The notes: generated by a model from the letters alone, not told the origin. A stretch of 10,819 nucleotides of DNA from Armatimonadota bacterium (GCA_020028535.1 JAIBHM010000047.1:1-10819), one strand, 5' to 3'; positions 1-7,575 are shown, counted from the first letter of the stretch. Made by a program: numbers and translations.

Positions 1-506
1 TGGGCGGCTTCCGCCCCGAGCGAAACCCGACCTTCAAGAAGTACACGACGCGCACGATGCGGCCGGTCGTGGATTTCGACACCTGCGTGAAGTGCACGCT
101 CTGCTGGCTGCAGTGTCCCGATTCCTGCTTCGACGTCACTCCAGACAGTCTGTACGACGCGAACATGCAGGCCTGCTGCGGCTGCGGCGTCTGCGAAGCG
201 GTCTGCCCCGTGGAGAACTGTGTGACCATGGTCAACGAGACCGAGTTTGCCGACAATGCAAGCCAGTGGGAGATGTGGAAGCAGGACAAAACGGCCTACA
301 AGACATGGCTCCAGGAGAAGATCCAGCACAGGCCGGAGCGCTCGCACGGTTTCCGGTACAAGGGACAGTATCAAGAGCAGATTGCGACGATGGTCGCCGA
401 TGGCACCCTGGACGTGTCGGGCAAGGACGTGCCGGGCAAGGAAGTGATCACCGAGCGCGTAGTCAGCGACATGGGCGAGGCAAGCTCGGGAGGGATGGAG
501 GAGTAA
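1..506 (+). CDS. 2-oxoacid:ferredoxin oxidoreductase, delta (ferredoxin) subunit or gamma-delta C-terminus, 5' partial
   Basis: This is the electron-transfer subunit of a 2-oxoacid:ferredoxin oxidoreductase; it passes electrons from the thiamine-bound intermediate to external ferredoxin. Two classical 4Fe-4S motifs of the form CxxCxxCxxxCP are visible. The first has Cys codons at about 90-120 (CVKCTLCWLQCP) and the second at about 174-210 (CCGCGVCEAVCP). An ATG at 57 gives 149 residues, but the frame stays open to base 1 and the upstream residues (ending FKKYTTRTMRPVVDF) look like normal sequence for this family. The true start is therefore probably outside the window, and 57 is only an internal Met. 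After the clusters comes a hydrophilic tail of roughly 80 residues, longer than in a minimal PorD of about 100 residues. The TAA at 504-506 lies 3 bp before the alpha-subunit ATG, so the genes are probably co-translated. It may be a free delta subunit or the end of a fused gamma-delta chain; the window cannot decide. Confidence 0.9.
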   Translation, partial: GGFRPERNPTFKKYTTRTMRPVVDFDTCVKCTLCWLQCPDSCFDVTPDSLYDANMQACCGCGVCEAVCPVENCVTMVNETEFADNASQWEMWKQDKTAYKTWLQEKIQHRPERSHGFRYKGQYQEQIATMVADGTLDVSGKDVPGKEVITERVVSDMGEASSGGMEE

Positions 507-509
507 GCC

Positions 510-1675
510 ATGGCGCAGGTTGTCGAATCTCCAGCCAAAGAAACCGAAGCCCTGATCAGCGGGAGCGAGGCGATCGCCATCGCCTGCAAGCTCGCCGACG
601 TCGACGTCATCACGGCCTACCCCATCCGCCCCTACGATACGGTAATGCAGTACAGTCTGAGCACTCGCAGTTCGAGATCGTCAAGCACGCCTCTGCGGCC
701 GGCGCCCGGGTCTTCTGCGGTAGCAGCGGCGTGGGCTGGATGTACGCGTTCGAGGCGATCACCGTCACCCCGGCGCTCCGCATCCCCATGGTCGCGATGG
801 TCGGCAACCGCGCGCTGGACGATCCGGGCGCCTTCGGCGTCGAGCACAATGACGCGCTGGCCGTTCGCGATCTGGGGTGGCAACTGGTGTGGGTGGACAA
901 CGCGCAGGAAGCTCTCGACACCGCACTGATCGCCTACCGTGTCGCTGAGGACCGCCGGGTGTTCCTCCCGTGCGCCATTGGGTGTGACGGCGCGTTCCTG
1001 ACCCACTCGCAAATTCAGGTGAAGATCCCGCCGCAGCAGTGGGTCGACGCCTTCCTGCCCCGCTACAACCGCGGCGATCTGTTGCTCCATCCGGACAATC
1101 CGATTACGGTCGCGCCGCAGGTAAACGAAGACTGGCTGATGGAGATCCGCAAGCACAACGACGAGGCGATGAAGCGGTCGAAGATGGTCATCCGCGAGGC
1201 CTACGCGGACTTTGCGCGCATCTTTGGCCGGAACTACGGCAACCCGTTCTTCGAGGAGTACCAGACCGAGGACGCGGACGTGGTGCTCGTCGGCATGGGC
1301 ACCCTGTCGATGCCCGTCAAGGTCGCGATCCGCCGCATGCGCAAGGAAGGGAAGAAGGTCGGCCTGGTGAGGGTGCGCTGGTTCCGGCCGTTTGCGGACG
1401 TCGAGCTGGCGACGACGCTCAGCCGGTTCAAGGCCGTCGGCGTGATCGACCGCGACTTCTCGTTCGGGTCGCCTTATACCAGCGGCGTGCTGGCCACCGA
1501 GGTCCGCGCCGCCATGTACCCCTCGGACAAGCGACCGCCGATTCTCTGCTTCATCTGCGGGCTAGGTGGCCGTGAAGTGACCGTGCCGGACGTACAGCGA
1601 ATGAGCGACATGTTGCTCAAGGCGGCGGCGGGCGAGACGCAACCGCTGACTACATGGGTAGGGATTCGCGAATAA
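510..1675 (+). pseudogene. 2-oxoacid:ferredoxin oxidoreductase alpha subunit, frameshifted (oxalate oxidoreductase-like)
   Basis: The alpha subunit carries the thiamine-pyrimidine domain and most of the substrate pocket. The reading starts at ATG 510, 7 bp after a GGAGGAG site at 497-503, and gives good family sequence (MAQVVESPAK..., YPIRP at 618-632, YDTVMQY) to about base 653. Homology then continues two frames over (position mod 3 = 2) with SEHSQFEIVKHAS, GSSGVGWMYAFEA and NRALDDPGAF (about 806-835), ending at TAA 1673-1675. Staying in the first frame gives Ser/Arg-rich nonsense to 929. About 17 residues expected between MQY and the catalytic-Glu motif SEHS are also absent, so the lesion fits a deletion of 3n+1 bases (about 50-60 bp) rather than a single-base slip. 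Pieces joined give about 387 residues; the family is usually near 400. It may be a true mutation or an assembly or sequencing error; the rest of the gene is intact, which favours a recent event or error. Arg in YPIRP and the NRALDD loop suggest oxalate rather than pyruvate as substrate (inference). Confidence 0.85.
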
Positions 1676-1691
1676 TCCCGGAGGGACGACA

Positions 1692-2714
1692 ATGGATGCC
1701 GTAGAGACTGCAGCGACCCAGCAACTCGACCCCTTCAAGGGGGTCAAGAAGGTCCCGCTGGAGGAGTATTTCACCTCGGGGCACCGCACGTGCCAGGGCT
1801 GCGAATCCGCGCTGGTCATGAAGCTGATGGTCAAGGCATCTGGGCCTCGGACGATCGTGCTCGGCAGCACGGGCTGCATGTACGTGGCCAATACGACCTA
1901 CTACAGCACCTCGTGGGTCGTGCCCTGGATGCATACCCAACTGGGCAGCAGCGGCTCAGCGGGTCTCGGCACATCCGCCGCGCTGAAGGTCCTGATGCGC
2001 AAAGGGAAGATCAAGGAAGAGCCGATCAACGTCATCGCGTTCTGCGGCGACGGAGGTGGGGCGGACATGGGCCTGTCCGCGATCTCGGCGGCGCTCACGC
2101 ATCCGGAGTACAACTTCCTGATCCTCCTGTACGACAACGAGTCGTACGCCAATACCGACATCCAGCTCTCGGGGCTCACCCCCTACGGCGCGCACACGAC
2201 GTTCAGCCCGCCCGGGAAGGCCAAGCGCATCATGCACCGGCGCTGGAAGAAGAACGTCGCGGGGATGCTCGCCGCCGGCCACCCGGAGTGCCGCTATGTT
2301 GCGACTGTCTGCGCGTCGTACGCGGTTGAGATGATGAACCGCGTGCGCAAGGCGCTGACCATCGGCGGTCCCACCTTCGTCCACTCGCTCGATCCGTGTC
2401 CGAAGGGGTGGGACTACGACCCCATGCTCTCGCACGAATTGGGCGAGCTGGCGGTGAACTCCGGCGTGTGGCCCCTGTACGACGTCGAAGACGGCGTCCT
2501 CAAGCTCTACGGGCGCACGAGGGGCATCGCCGAGAAGCGCAGTAAGCGCATCCCGGTGCGGGACTTCCTGATCAAGCAGGGCCGGTTTGCGCACTTCACC
2601 GACGACGACGTTGACTACTTCCAGCATAAGATTGACGAGATGTGGACGAAATGGCTGATCCCTGGGATCATCCCCATCCACAAGGATCTCGAGAAAGACC
2701 AGCCTCCGGCCTGA
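1692..2714 (+). CDS. 2-oxoacid:ferredoxin oxidoreductase beta subunit (TPP-binding)
   Basis: This 340-residue subunit binds the diphosphate end of thiamine diphosphate with Mg2+ and carries the proximal 4Fe-4S cluster. The TPP motif is visible as GDGGGADMG (residues 119-127) followed by DNESYANTDIQ, with Asn149 and Asn154 about 30 residues on. Four cysteines are placed as in pyruvate:ferredoxin oxidoreductase: Cys34 and Cys37 (CQGC), Cys62 (GCMY, 25 residues after Cys37) and Cys236 (DPCPKGW). The start at ATG 1692 is supported by GGAGGG at 1680-1685, and it lies 16 bp after the alpha stop. NTD replaces the NTG usual in pyruvate enzymes after the TPP motif. The gene is intact, unlike the alpha gene before it. 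It works only as part of the complex with the neighbouring alpha and delta chains and a gamma chain presumably upstream. The family is certain; the exact 2-oxoacid substrate is not. Confidence 0.93.
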   Translation: MDAVETAATQQLDPFKGVKKVPLEEYFTSGHRTCQGCESALVMKLMVKASGPRTIVLGSTGCMYVANTTYYSTSWVVPWMHTQLGSSGSAGLGTSAALKVLMRKGKIKEEPINVIAFCGDGGGADMGLSAISAALTHPEYNFLILLYDNESYANTDIQLSGLTPYGAHTTFSPPGKAKRIMHRRWKKNVAGMLAAGHPECRYVATVCASYAVEMMNRVRKALTIGGPTFVHSLDPCPKGWDYDPMLSHELGELAVNSGVWPLYDVEDGVLKLYGRTRGIAEKRSKRIPVRDFLIKQGRFAHFTDDDVDYFQHKIDEMWTKWLIPGIIPIHKDLEKDQPPA

Positions 2715-2741
2715 TCTGCTCCATGGCCGCGATGCGTTCGG

Positions 2742-2786
2742 GCCTGTCCCCGCGCGGACCTCGTGCGAGGGCAGGCTTGTTGTTTG
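2742..2786 (+). terminator. Terminator-like structure after the oxidoreductase operon
   Basis: Outer arms GCCTG (2742-2746) and CAGGC (2772-2776) are complementary. CCC (2748-2750) can also pair with GGG (2769-2771). Inside, two alternative small hairpins are possible: GTCC/GGAC (2746-2749 with 2756-2759) and CCTCG/CGAGG (2759-2763 with 2766-2770). A T-rich run, TTGTTGTTTG (2777-2786), follows. It lies 27 bp after the beta-subunit stop, where an intrinsic terminator is expected. The T-run is broken by G, so strength is uncertain. Confidence 0.4.
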
Positions 2787-2892
2787 ACCCGGGCATGATT
2801 GTGAAACGGTCGTGACCGACTTCTCGTATAGCAAGGGGAGGCACGAGCCGGGCATCATCGATCCGTTCCTTGCGGTGCGAACAACATCTCAC

Positions 2893-2900
2893 GGAGGTGA
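2893..2900 (+). promoter_or_regulatory. Shine-Dalgarno site fixing the tctC start
   Basis: GGAGGTGA lies 4 nt before ATG 2905. It favours this ATG over the in-frame GTG at 2812, which would add 31 non-signal-like residues ahead of an otherwise clean secretion signal. Confidence 0.8.
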
Positions 2901-2904
2901 GCGT

Positions 2905-3918
2905 ATGGTAAGGTGGCCACTTCTCCGCGTGGCCCTGTCGGTAAGCCTCACGGTGCTGCTGGTGGTGATCGCAGTACCGGTGTCCAGCGGGCCGGCGTTT
3001 ACACCTCGCCGCCCAATCGAGTGGACGATTCCTGCCGGAACAGGGGGCGGGGCCGATCAGCAGGCCCGCTTCATGGCTCCCGTGATTGCCAAGCACAACC
3101 TATCGCCCCAACCGTTCATCCCGGTGAACCGGCCGGCCGGAGCCGGCGCGCAGGCATTCCTGTGGATGATCGACAAGTCGGGCGACCCGCACACAATCCT
3201 CATTACCCTCGACAACCTCTTCGCCACCCCGCAGGCCCAGGTGATCCGCCGCCGTGATGGCGGACGGTTCAGCTGGCGCGACCTCACGCCGATCGCCCGG
3301 CTGCTGCTCGACAACTTCGTGCTCTGGGTGCATGCGGACTCCCCCTGGAAGACGCTCGCGGAGTTTGAGCGCGCCGCCAAAGCCGCCCCGAGGGGCAGCG
3401 TCAAGATGGCGGGAACAGGGTCCAAGCAAGAAGACGAGATCATTATGGTCCTCCTCGAGCAAGCCTGGGGAGTGGATTTCAACTACATTCCATTCGCGGG
3501 CGGCGGCGCCGTGGCGGCGGCCCTGGTCGGGAAGCAGGTCGAGTTCACCGTGAACAACCCGCTCGAGGCCGTGGGGCACTGGGAAGGCGGACGCGTGCGG
3601 CCGCTTGCCATCTTCGCGCCGGAGCGCGTACAGTTTGCGCAGTGGAAGGATATTCCGACGATGAAGGAGCTCGGGCTAAACATCGAGTACCAGATGCTCC
3701 GCGGCGTCTTCGGCACCGCGGACATGCCCCGGGAAGCGGTCGCATTCTACGTGGACCTGTTCCGGAAGCTGATGGACACCGAGGAAATGGCAGACTTCAT
3801 CCAGCGGGGCGCATTCACCAAGGCATTCCTGACCGGTCCTGAGTTTGTGCGGTGGCTTGAAGCCAAGGACGCGAGTGTCCGCGGCCTGATGCAGAAGGGC
3901 GGCCTGGTCGCTCCGTGA
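2905..3918 (+). CDS. tctC: Tripartite tricarboxylate transporter substrate-binding protein TctC (Bug family)
   Basis: This is the extracytoplasmic solute receptor of a TTT-family secondary transporter; it captures a carboxylate and delivers it to the TctA/TctB membrane pair. From ATG 2905 it is 337 residues, normal for the family. Residues 1 to about 30 form a secretion signal: MVRWPLLR, then a Leu/Val-rich core ending VSSGPAF. There is no lipobox Cys, so it is probably released or held by the signal anchor, not a lipoprotein. Family motifs follow: the first ligand loop GTGGGADQQAR (45-55), the VNRPAGAGAQ loop (74-83), DLTPIARL (127-133) and the YIPFAGGGAVAAALVGKQVEF block (194-214). An in-frame GTG at 2812 would give 368 residues but lacks a signal-like start. 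It is first of a C-B-A set, 190 bp after the oxidoreductase operon, so it probably has its own promoter; I see no convincing -35/-10 pair. The substrate cannot be read from sequence. Confidence 0.93.
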   Translation: MVRWPLLRVALSVSLTVLLVVIAVPVSSGPAFTPRRPIEWTIPAGTGGGADQQARFMAPVIAKHNLSPQPFIPVNRPAGAGAQAFLWMIDKSGDPHTILITLDNLFATPQAQVIRRRDGGRFSWRDLTPIARLLLDNFVLWVHADSPWKTLAEFERAAKAAPRGSVKMAGTGSKQEDEIIMVLLEQAWGVDFNYIPFAGGGAVAAALVGKQVEFTVNNPLEAVGHWEGGRVRPLAIFAPERVQFAQWKDIPTMKELGLNIEYQMLRGVFGTADMPREAVAFYVDLFRKLMDTEEMADFIQRGAFTKAFLTGPEFVRWLEAKDASVRGLMQKGGLVAP

Positions 3919-3933
3919 GGTGTCCGATAACTG

Positions 3934-4413
3934 ATGCGCCGGGCTGAGATAGTTGCCGCCCTGGTGCTGGCAGCCGGGGCGGCGATCCTGGTGCGTGAGG
4001 CGCTGCGCCTCCCCGTGGGTTGGACCAGCATCGGGCCCGGCTCCGGGTTTTTCCCGTTCTGGTTGAGTATCGGCGTGGCCATCGCGGCTGCAGCCATCGT
4101 CATGAAGAGCGTGCGCGTCCCGGCAACGCCAGGCCGGGACGCCCCGTTTATCCGCACCACGGCCTGGAAGCCGCTGCTCATCGCCTTCCTCCCCATGGTG
4201 GCTGTGATCGCTGCGCTCCGATACCTCGGGATCTATATCGGCGGAGGTCTCTACCTGGCCGGTTACATGACGTTCGTGGGCCGGCACCGATGGATCTCGA
4301 CCATTCTTGTTAGCGTACTCATTCCGGTTGCGCTGTTCTTCATCTTCGAGCGCTGGTTCATCCTCCCGATGCCTAAGGGGCGGTTGCTCGAATACCTGCT
4401 GTACGAACGATAA
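3934..4413 (+). CDS. tctB: Tripartite tricarboxylate transporter small membrane subunit TctB
   Basis: This 159-residue protein is the small, poorly conserved membrane subunit of the TTT transporter. It shows the expected four hydrophobic segments at about residues 5-22, 42-60, 82-119 (long, with a Gly-rich middle) and 122-141. The family signature GPGSGFFPFW sits after the first segment, at about residues 34-43. The start at ATG 3934 is 15 bp after the tctC stop, with a modest GAGGTG site at 3917-3922 overlapping that stop codon. Its TAA ends 3 bp before the tctA ATG. It is assigned as much from its place between tctC and tctA as from its own sequence. Confidence 0.9.
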   Translation: MRRAEIVAALVLAAGAAILVREALRLPVGWTSIGPGSGFFPFWLSIGVAIAAAAIVMKSVRVPATPGRDAPFIRTTAWKPLLIAFLPMVAVIAALRYLGIYIGGGLYLAGYMTFVGRHRWISTILVSVLIPVALFFIFERWFILPMPKGRLLEYLLYER

Positions 4414-4416
4414 GCG

Positions 4417-5952
4417 ATGGACATCCTCTCAGTCTTTGACAACCTCCTCTATGGGCTGGGCGTCGCGCTTACCCCCGCCAACCTGATCATCGCGGTAGCA
4501 GGCTTGATCCTCGGTACGGCGATCGGCGTGCTGCCCGGGCTCGGCGGCACCAACGGGGTGGCGCTGCTGCTGCCGCTGACGTTCAGCCTGACCCCGACCG
4601 CGGCGATCATATTGCTGGCGTCGGTCTACTGGGGGTCGCTGTTTGGCGGGGCGATTACCTCGATCCTGTTCAACATCCCCGGCGAGCCCTGGTCCGTGGC
4701 CACCACCTTCGACGGCCACCCGCTGGCCCAGCAGGGGAAGCCCGGTATCGCGCTGACCGCGGCCTTCACGTCGTCCTTCATCGGCGCGTTCGTGTCGATC
4801 ATCCTGTTCACGTTCTTCGCCCCTCCGCTTGCCGAATGGGCGTTGAAGTTCGGTCCGCCCGAGAACTTTGCGGTGCTGATGCTGGCCTTCGCCACCTTCA
4901 CAGGCCTTGGGGGCGGCGACCCGGCCAAGACGATCTTCATGACGCTGCTGGGCCTGCTGCTGAGCACCGTGGGTTTCGACATCGTCAGCGGCCAGCCGCG
5001 CATGCACTTCGGATTCGTCGCGTTACAGAGCGGCGTCAACTTCATCGTCATCGCCATCGGCCTGTTCGGGTTGGGCGAGATCTTCCTCACCGTCGAAGAA
5101 GGGTTGCGCCTCAAAGGGATTGCCGGGCGTATCGGATTTCGTGACCTATGGGAGACCTGGAAGATGTTCCCGCGCTACTGGGCGACGATCGTGCGCGGCA
5201 CGATCCTGGGCTTCTGGATCGGCGTCCTCCCCGGAACCGGCGCGACGCCGGCATCCTTCATGAGCTACGGGCTGGCCAAGCAGTTCAGTAAGAACAGCGA
5301 GCGGTTCGGCAAGGGAGAGGTGGAAGGCGTTGTGGCGCCGGAGACCGCGGCCCACGCCGCGGGTATTGGGGCGCTGCTGCCGATGATCACGCTCGGCATC
5401 CCCGGCTCCCCGACCGCGGCGGTGATGCTGGCCGGGTTCTTCATCTGGGGATTGAATCCCGGCGCCCTGCTGTTCCAGACGCAGCGGGAGTTCGTCTGGG
5501 GCCTCATCGGCTCGATGTATATCGCGAACGTGATCGGTGTGATCATCGTGCTCACGATGGTGCCGCTGTTCGCCGCCATCAACCGGATCCCGTTCGGCGT
5601 CCTCGCGCCCCTCATCGTGATCCTCAGCAGCATCGGAGCCTTTGCGGTGAATAACCAGCCGCTCGACCTGTGGATCATGCTGGGCTCAGGGGTGGCGGGA
5701 TACATCTTCCGCAAGCTCAAGTACCCGCTGGCCCCGCTTGTCGTCGCGCTGGTCCTGGGCGAAATGACTGAGCAGGCGCTGCGGCAGAGCTTAATCATGG
5801 GCCAGGGATCGCCGGCGATCTTTATCACGCGGCCCATTGCGCTCGTGTTCATGGCGGCCAGTGCCTTCCTGTTTCTCCTCCCCGCAATCCGCTCATATCG
5901 CCGCCGGGGGCCCGGGGTGCCTCACCAGGCCACGGCAGAATTAGAAGGGTAG
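4417..5952 (+). CDS. tctA: Tripartite tricarboxylate transporter large permease subunit TctA
   Basis: This 511-residue polytopic inner-membrane permease forms the transport path of the TTT system and usually works by ion symport with carboxylates. The two internal repeats each carry the conserved PGxG motif: GVLPGLGGTNG (residues 37-47) and GVLPGTGATPASFMSYG (269-285). Other landmarks are FGGAITSILFNIPGEPWSVAT (76-96) with the DGHPLAQQGKPG loop (99-110), and the second-half counterpart ending LGIPGSPTAAVM (326-337). About a dozen hydrophobic segments are evident, and a short Arg-rich cytoplasmic tail follows the last one. The length matches the family (about 500). The upstream sequence has no good Shine-Dalgarno site, so translation is probably coupled to tctB, which ends 3 bp earlier. 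A carrier gene follows after 27 bp, probably on the same transcript. Confidence 0.95.
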   Translation: MDILSVFDNLLYGLGVALTPANLIIAVAGLILGTAIGVLPGLGGTNGVALLLPLTFSLTPTAAIILLASVYWGSLFGGAITSILFNIPGEPWSVATTFDGHPLAQQGKPGIALTAAFTSSFIGAFVSIILFTFFAPPLAEWALKFGPPENFAVLMLAFATFTGLGGGDPAKTIFMTLLGLLLSTVGFDIVSGQPRMHFGFVALQSGVNFIVIAIGLFGLGEIFLTVEEGLRLKGIAGRIGFRDLWETWKMFPRYWATIVRGTILGFWIGVLPGTGATPASFMSYGLAKQFSKNSERFGKGEVEGVVAPETAAHAAGIGALLPMITLGIPGSPTAAVMLAGFFIWGLNPGALLFQTQREFVWGLIGSMYIANVIGVIIVLTMVPLFAAINRIPFGVLAPLIVILSSIGAFAVNNQPLDLWIMLGSGVAGYIFRKLKYPLAPLVVALVLGEMTEQALRQSLIMGQGSPAIFITRPIALVFMAASAFLFLLPAIRSYRRRGPGVPHQATAELEG

Positions 5953-5979
5953 TCCCCCCGTCAGGTCCAAGGCAACGGC

Positions 5980-7575
5980 GTGCCGCTTGACCTATGGCGC
6001 GTCGTCCTTGCCGCTCTGCCGCTCGCCGCACTGCTGATCGGCCTCCTGGGAGTTGGCTGGCGGAGTACGTACGTCGGCCCGATTGCGCTGGGACTAAGCG
6101 TTGCCCTGGCGTCTGCTGTCTTTGCCACCTCCGCCGATGTCATCGGCATCGCGTTGTGGCGCGCCATCGCGCTGAGTCTCCACGTGCTCTACATCATCTG
6201 GGCCGCGCTCCTCCTCTACCAGGTCGCCGACTCGATCGGCGCAATCCGCAGCATCGGCGATGCCGTCGCGCACCTCACCGAAGACCATATTCTCCAGTTG
6301 CTGATCATCGGGTTTGCATTCAGCTCCTTTCTTCAGGGTGTGGCCGGTTTTGGTGTGCCGGTCGCTGTGACTGCTCCGCTGCTGATGGGATTGGGTTTCA
6401 ACCCGCTCGAGGCCGCCGCCGTTCCGCTGATCGGACACGCCTGGGCCGTGACCATGGGAGACATGGCCTCGTCGTTTCAGGCGCTGCGCGCGGTGACCGA
6501 TCTACCCGCGCGTGAGCTGGGCGTCTGGATTGCTGTGTTACTGGGGCTGGCCTCGATCGCGACCGCCTTTGCGGTCGCGCACGTGCACGCCGGTCCGAGG
6601 CCGTTCCGCCGGGCGTTTGGCTTGATCATGGCCCTGGGCGTCTCGATGGGCGGAACGCAGCTGCTCCTGGCGCTGACCCAGCACTGGATCATCGCCTCCT
6701 TCGGCGCCGGTATGGTCGGCCTGGCCGTGAGCATGGGACTGGCCCGGCTGGTGCGCCGCCGCGGGCCCGGCTATTTTGGGCTTCTCCCCGAATGGCCACC
6801 GCCTGAGGGACGCCGAGAGCCACCGCGTCCATCCCCCGCAGCGGCGCCTGAGATGCCGTTTCACGTCGCATTTCTGCCGTACTATACGCTCATTGCGGTG
6901 GTTGGTCTCGCCACGTTCCTCGACCCGCTGCGCGTTTTGCTCAGTCGTTCCGAGGTCATATTCGCATTTCGATCTACCGTGACGGGTCTGGGGTGGCGCA
7001 CCGATGCCGGGACATTTTCGATCTCACCGTTTGGCCATCCCGGCGCGCTGCTCATCTATACGGTCGTCATCTTCCTTGCGTTGTTCACGCTTGGTCGCCG
7101 GCACCGGCCGAACTGGCGGAGCATCTGGACCGGGGTGAGCGCCCAGGGTGTACCGGCCACGCTCACCATCGTGACACTGGTCGGTGTGGCCATGGTTATG
7201 TCCTACAGCGGCATGACGTTCCTCCTGGCCCGGGGGGTGACAGGGCTCGTCGGCCCGCTGTTTCCACTCGTGTCGCCTCTAATCGGCCTGCTGGGGACCG
7301 TGGTCACGGGCAGCAATACGAACTCGAACGTGCTGTTCGGCGCCCTCCAGCGGGATGCCGCCCGCCTGCTCACGATGGATCCGGTGCTGATGGCGGCGCT
7401 GCAGTCCGCGGGTGGCGCGCTCGGCTCGATGCTGGCGCCGGCGAAAGTCGTCCTGGCGACGGCGACTACCGGTCAGGCCGGGCAGGAAGGCAGAGTGATG
7501 CGTATTACGGCACGGTACGCGCTTCTGTTCACAGTGGCGCTTGGGATCGTGGGATGGATCCTGCAGTCGTGGTGA
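5980..7575 (+). CDS. L-lactate permease family transporter (LctP/LldP-like)
   Basis: This 531-residue inner-membrane carrier resembles the lactate permease family (TC 2.A.14), whose studied members move L- or D-lactate and glycolate with protons. Family-like blocks are FLQGVAGFGVPVAVTAPLLMGLGF (about residues 117-140), TGSNTNSNVLFG (443-454, matching the TGSDTSSNxLFG motif of known members) and SAGGALGSMLAPAKVVLATATTG (476-498). Many hydrophobic helices span the protein, and a polar Arg/Pro-rich loop lies near residues 255-290. The start is GTG 5980, with AAGG about 8 bp upstream; the next in-frame ATG lies deep in the protein, at residue 136. It follows tctA by 27 bp. The central region AVTMGDMASSFQAL differs from the classical LctP sequence (APVAFGAIG-like), so the substrate may be another short hydroxy- or oxo-acid. 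The family call is firm; the substrate is open. Confidence 0.87.
   Translation: MPLDLWRVVLAALPLAALLIGLLGVGWRSTYVGPIALGLSVALASAVFATSADVIGIALWRAIALSLHVLYIIWAALLLYQVADSIGAIRSIGDAVAHLTEDHILQLLIIGFAFSSFLQGVAGFGVPVAVTAPLLMGLGFNPLEAAAVPLIGHAWAVTMGDMASSFQALRAVTDLPARELGVWIAVLLGLASIATAFAVAHVHAGPRPFRRAFGLIMALGVSMGGTQLLLALTQHWIIASFGAGMVGLAVSMGLARLVRRRGPGYFGLLPEWPPPEGRREPPRPSPAAAPEMPFHVAFLPYYTLIAVVGLATFLDPLRVLLSRSEVIFAFRSTVTGLGWRTDAGTFSISPFGHPGALLIYTVVIFLALFTLGRRHRPNWRSIWTGVSAQGVPATLTIVTLVGVAMVMSYSGMTFLLARGVTGLVGPLFPLVSPLIGLLGTVVTGSNTNSNVLFGALQRDAARLLTMDPVLMAALQSAGGALGSMLAPAKVVLATATTGQAGQEGRVMRITARYALLFTVALGIVGWILQSW

Noticed and set aside
360..430. Phrase in the delta tail (IATMVADGTLDV) resembling the segment expected in alpha but missing there
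   Set aside because: The match is short, made of common helix residues, and compared only with remembered homologues; no sign of a DNA transfer between the two sites.
510..929. Separate 139-residue gene
   Set aside because: Only its first 48 residues resemble anything (the alpha N-terminus); the rest is Ser/Arg-rich out-of-frame translation after the lesion.
2777..2832. Promoter for tctC (TTGACC at 2784 or TATAGC at 2827)
   Set aside because: Single good hexamers exist, but none has a partner at 15-19 bp.
1956..2858. 300-codon open frame on the minus strand opposite the beta subunit
   Set aside because: Arg/Val/Asp-rich shadow translation with no motifs, lying against the intact TPP-binding beta gene.
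2812..2904. Earlier GTG start for tctC
   Set aside because: It would place 31 polar residues before the secretion signal, while ATG 2905 has an excellent ribosome-binding site.
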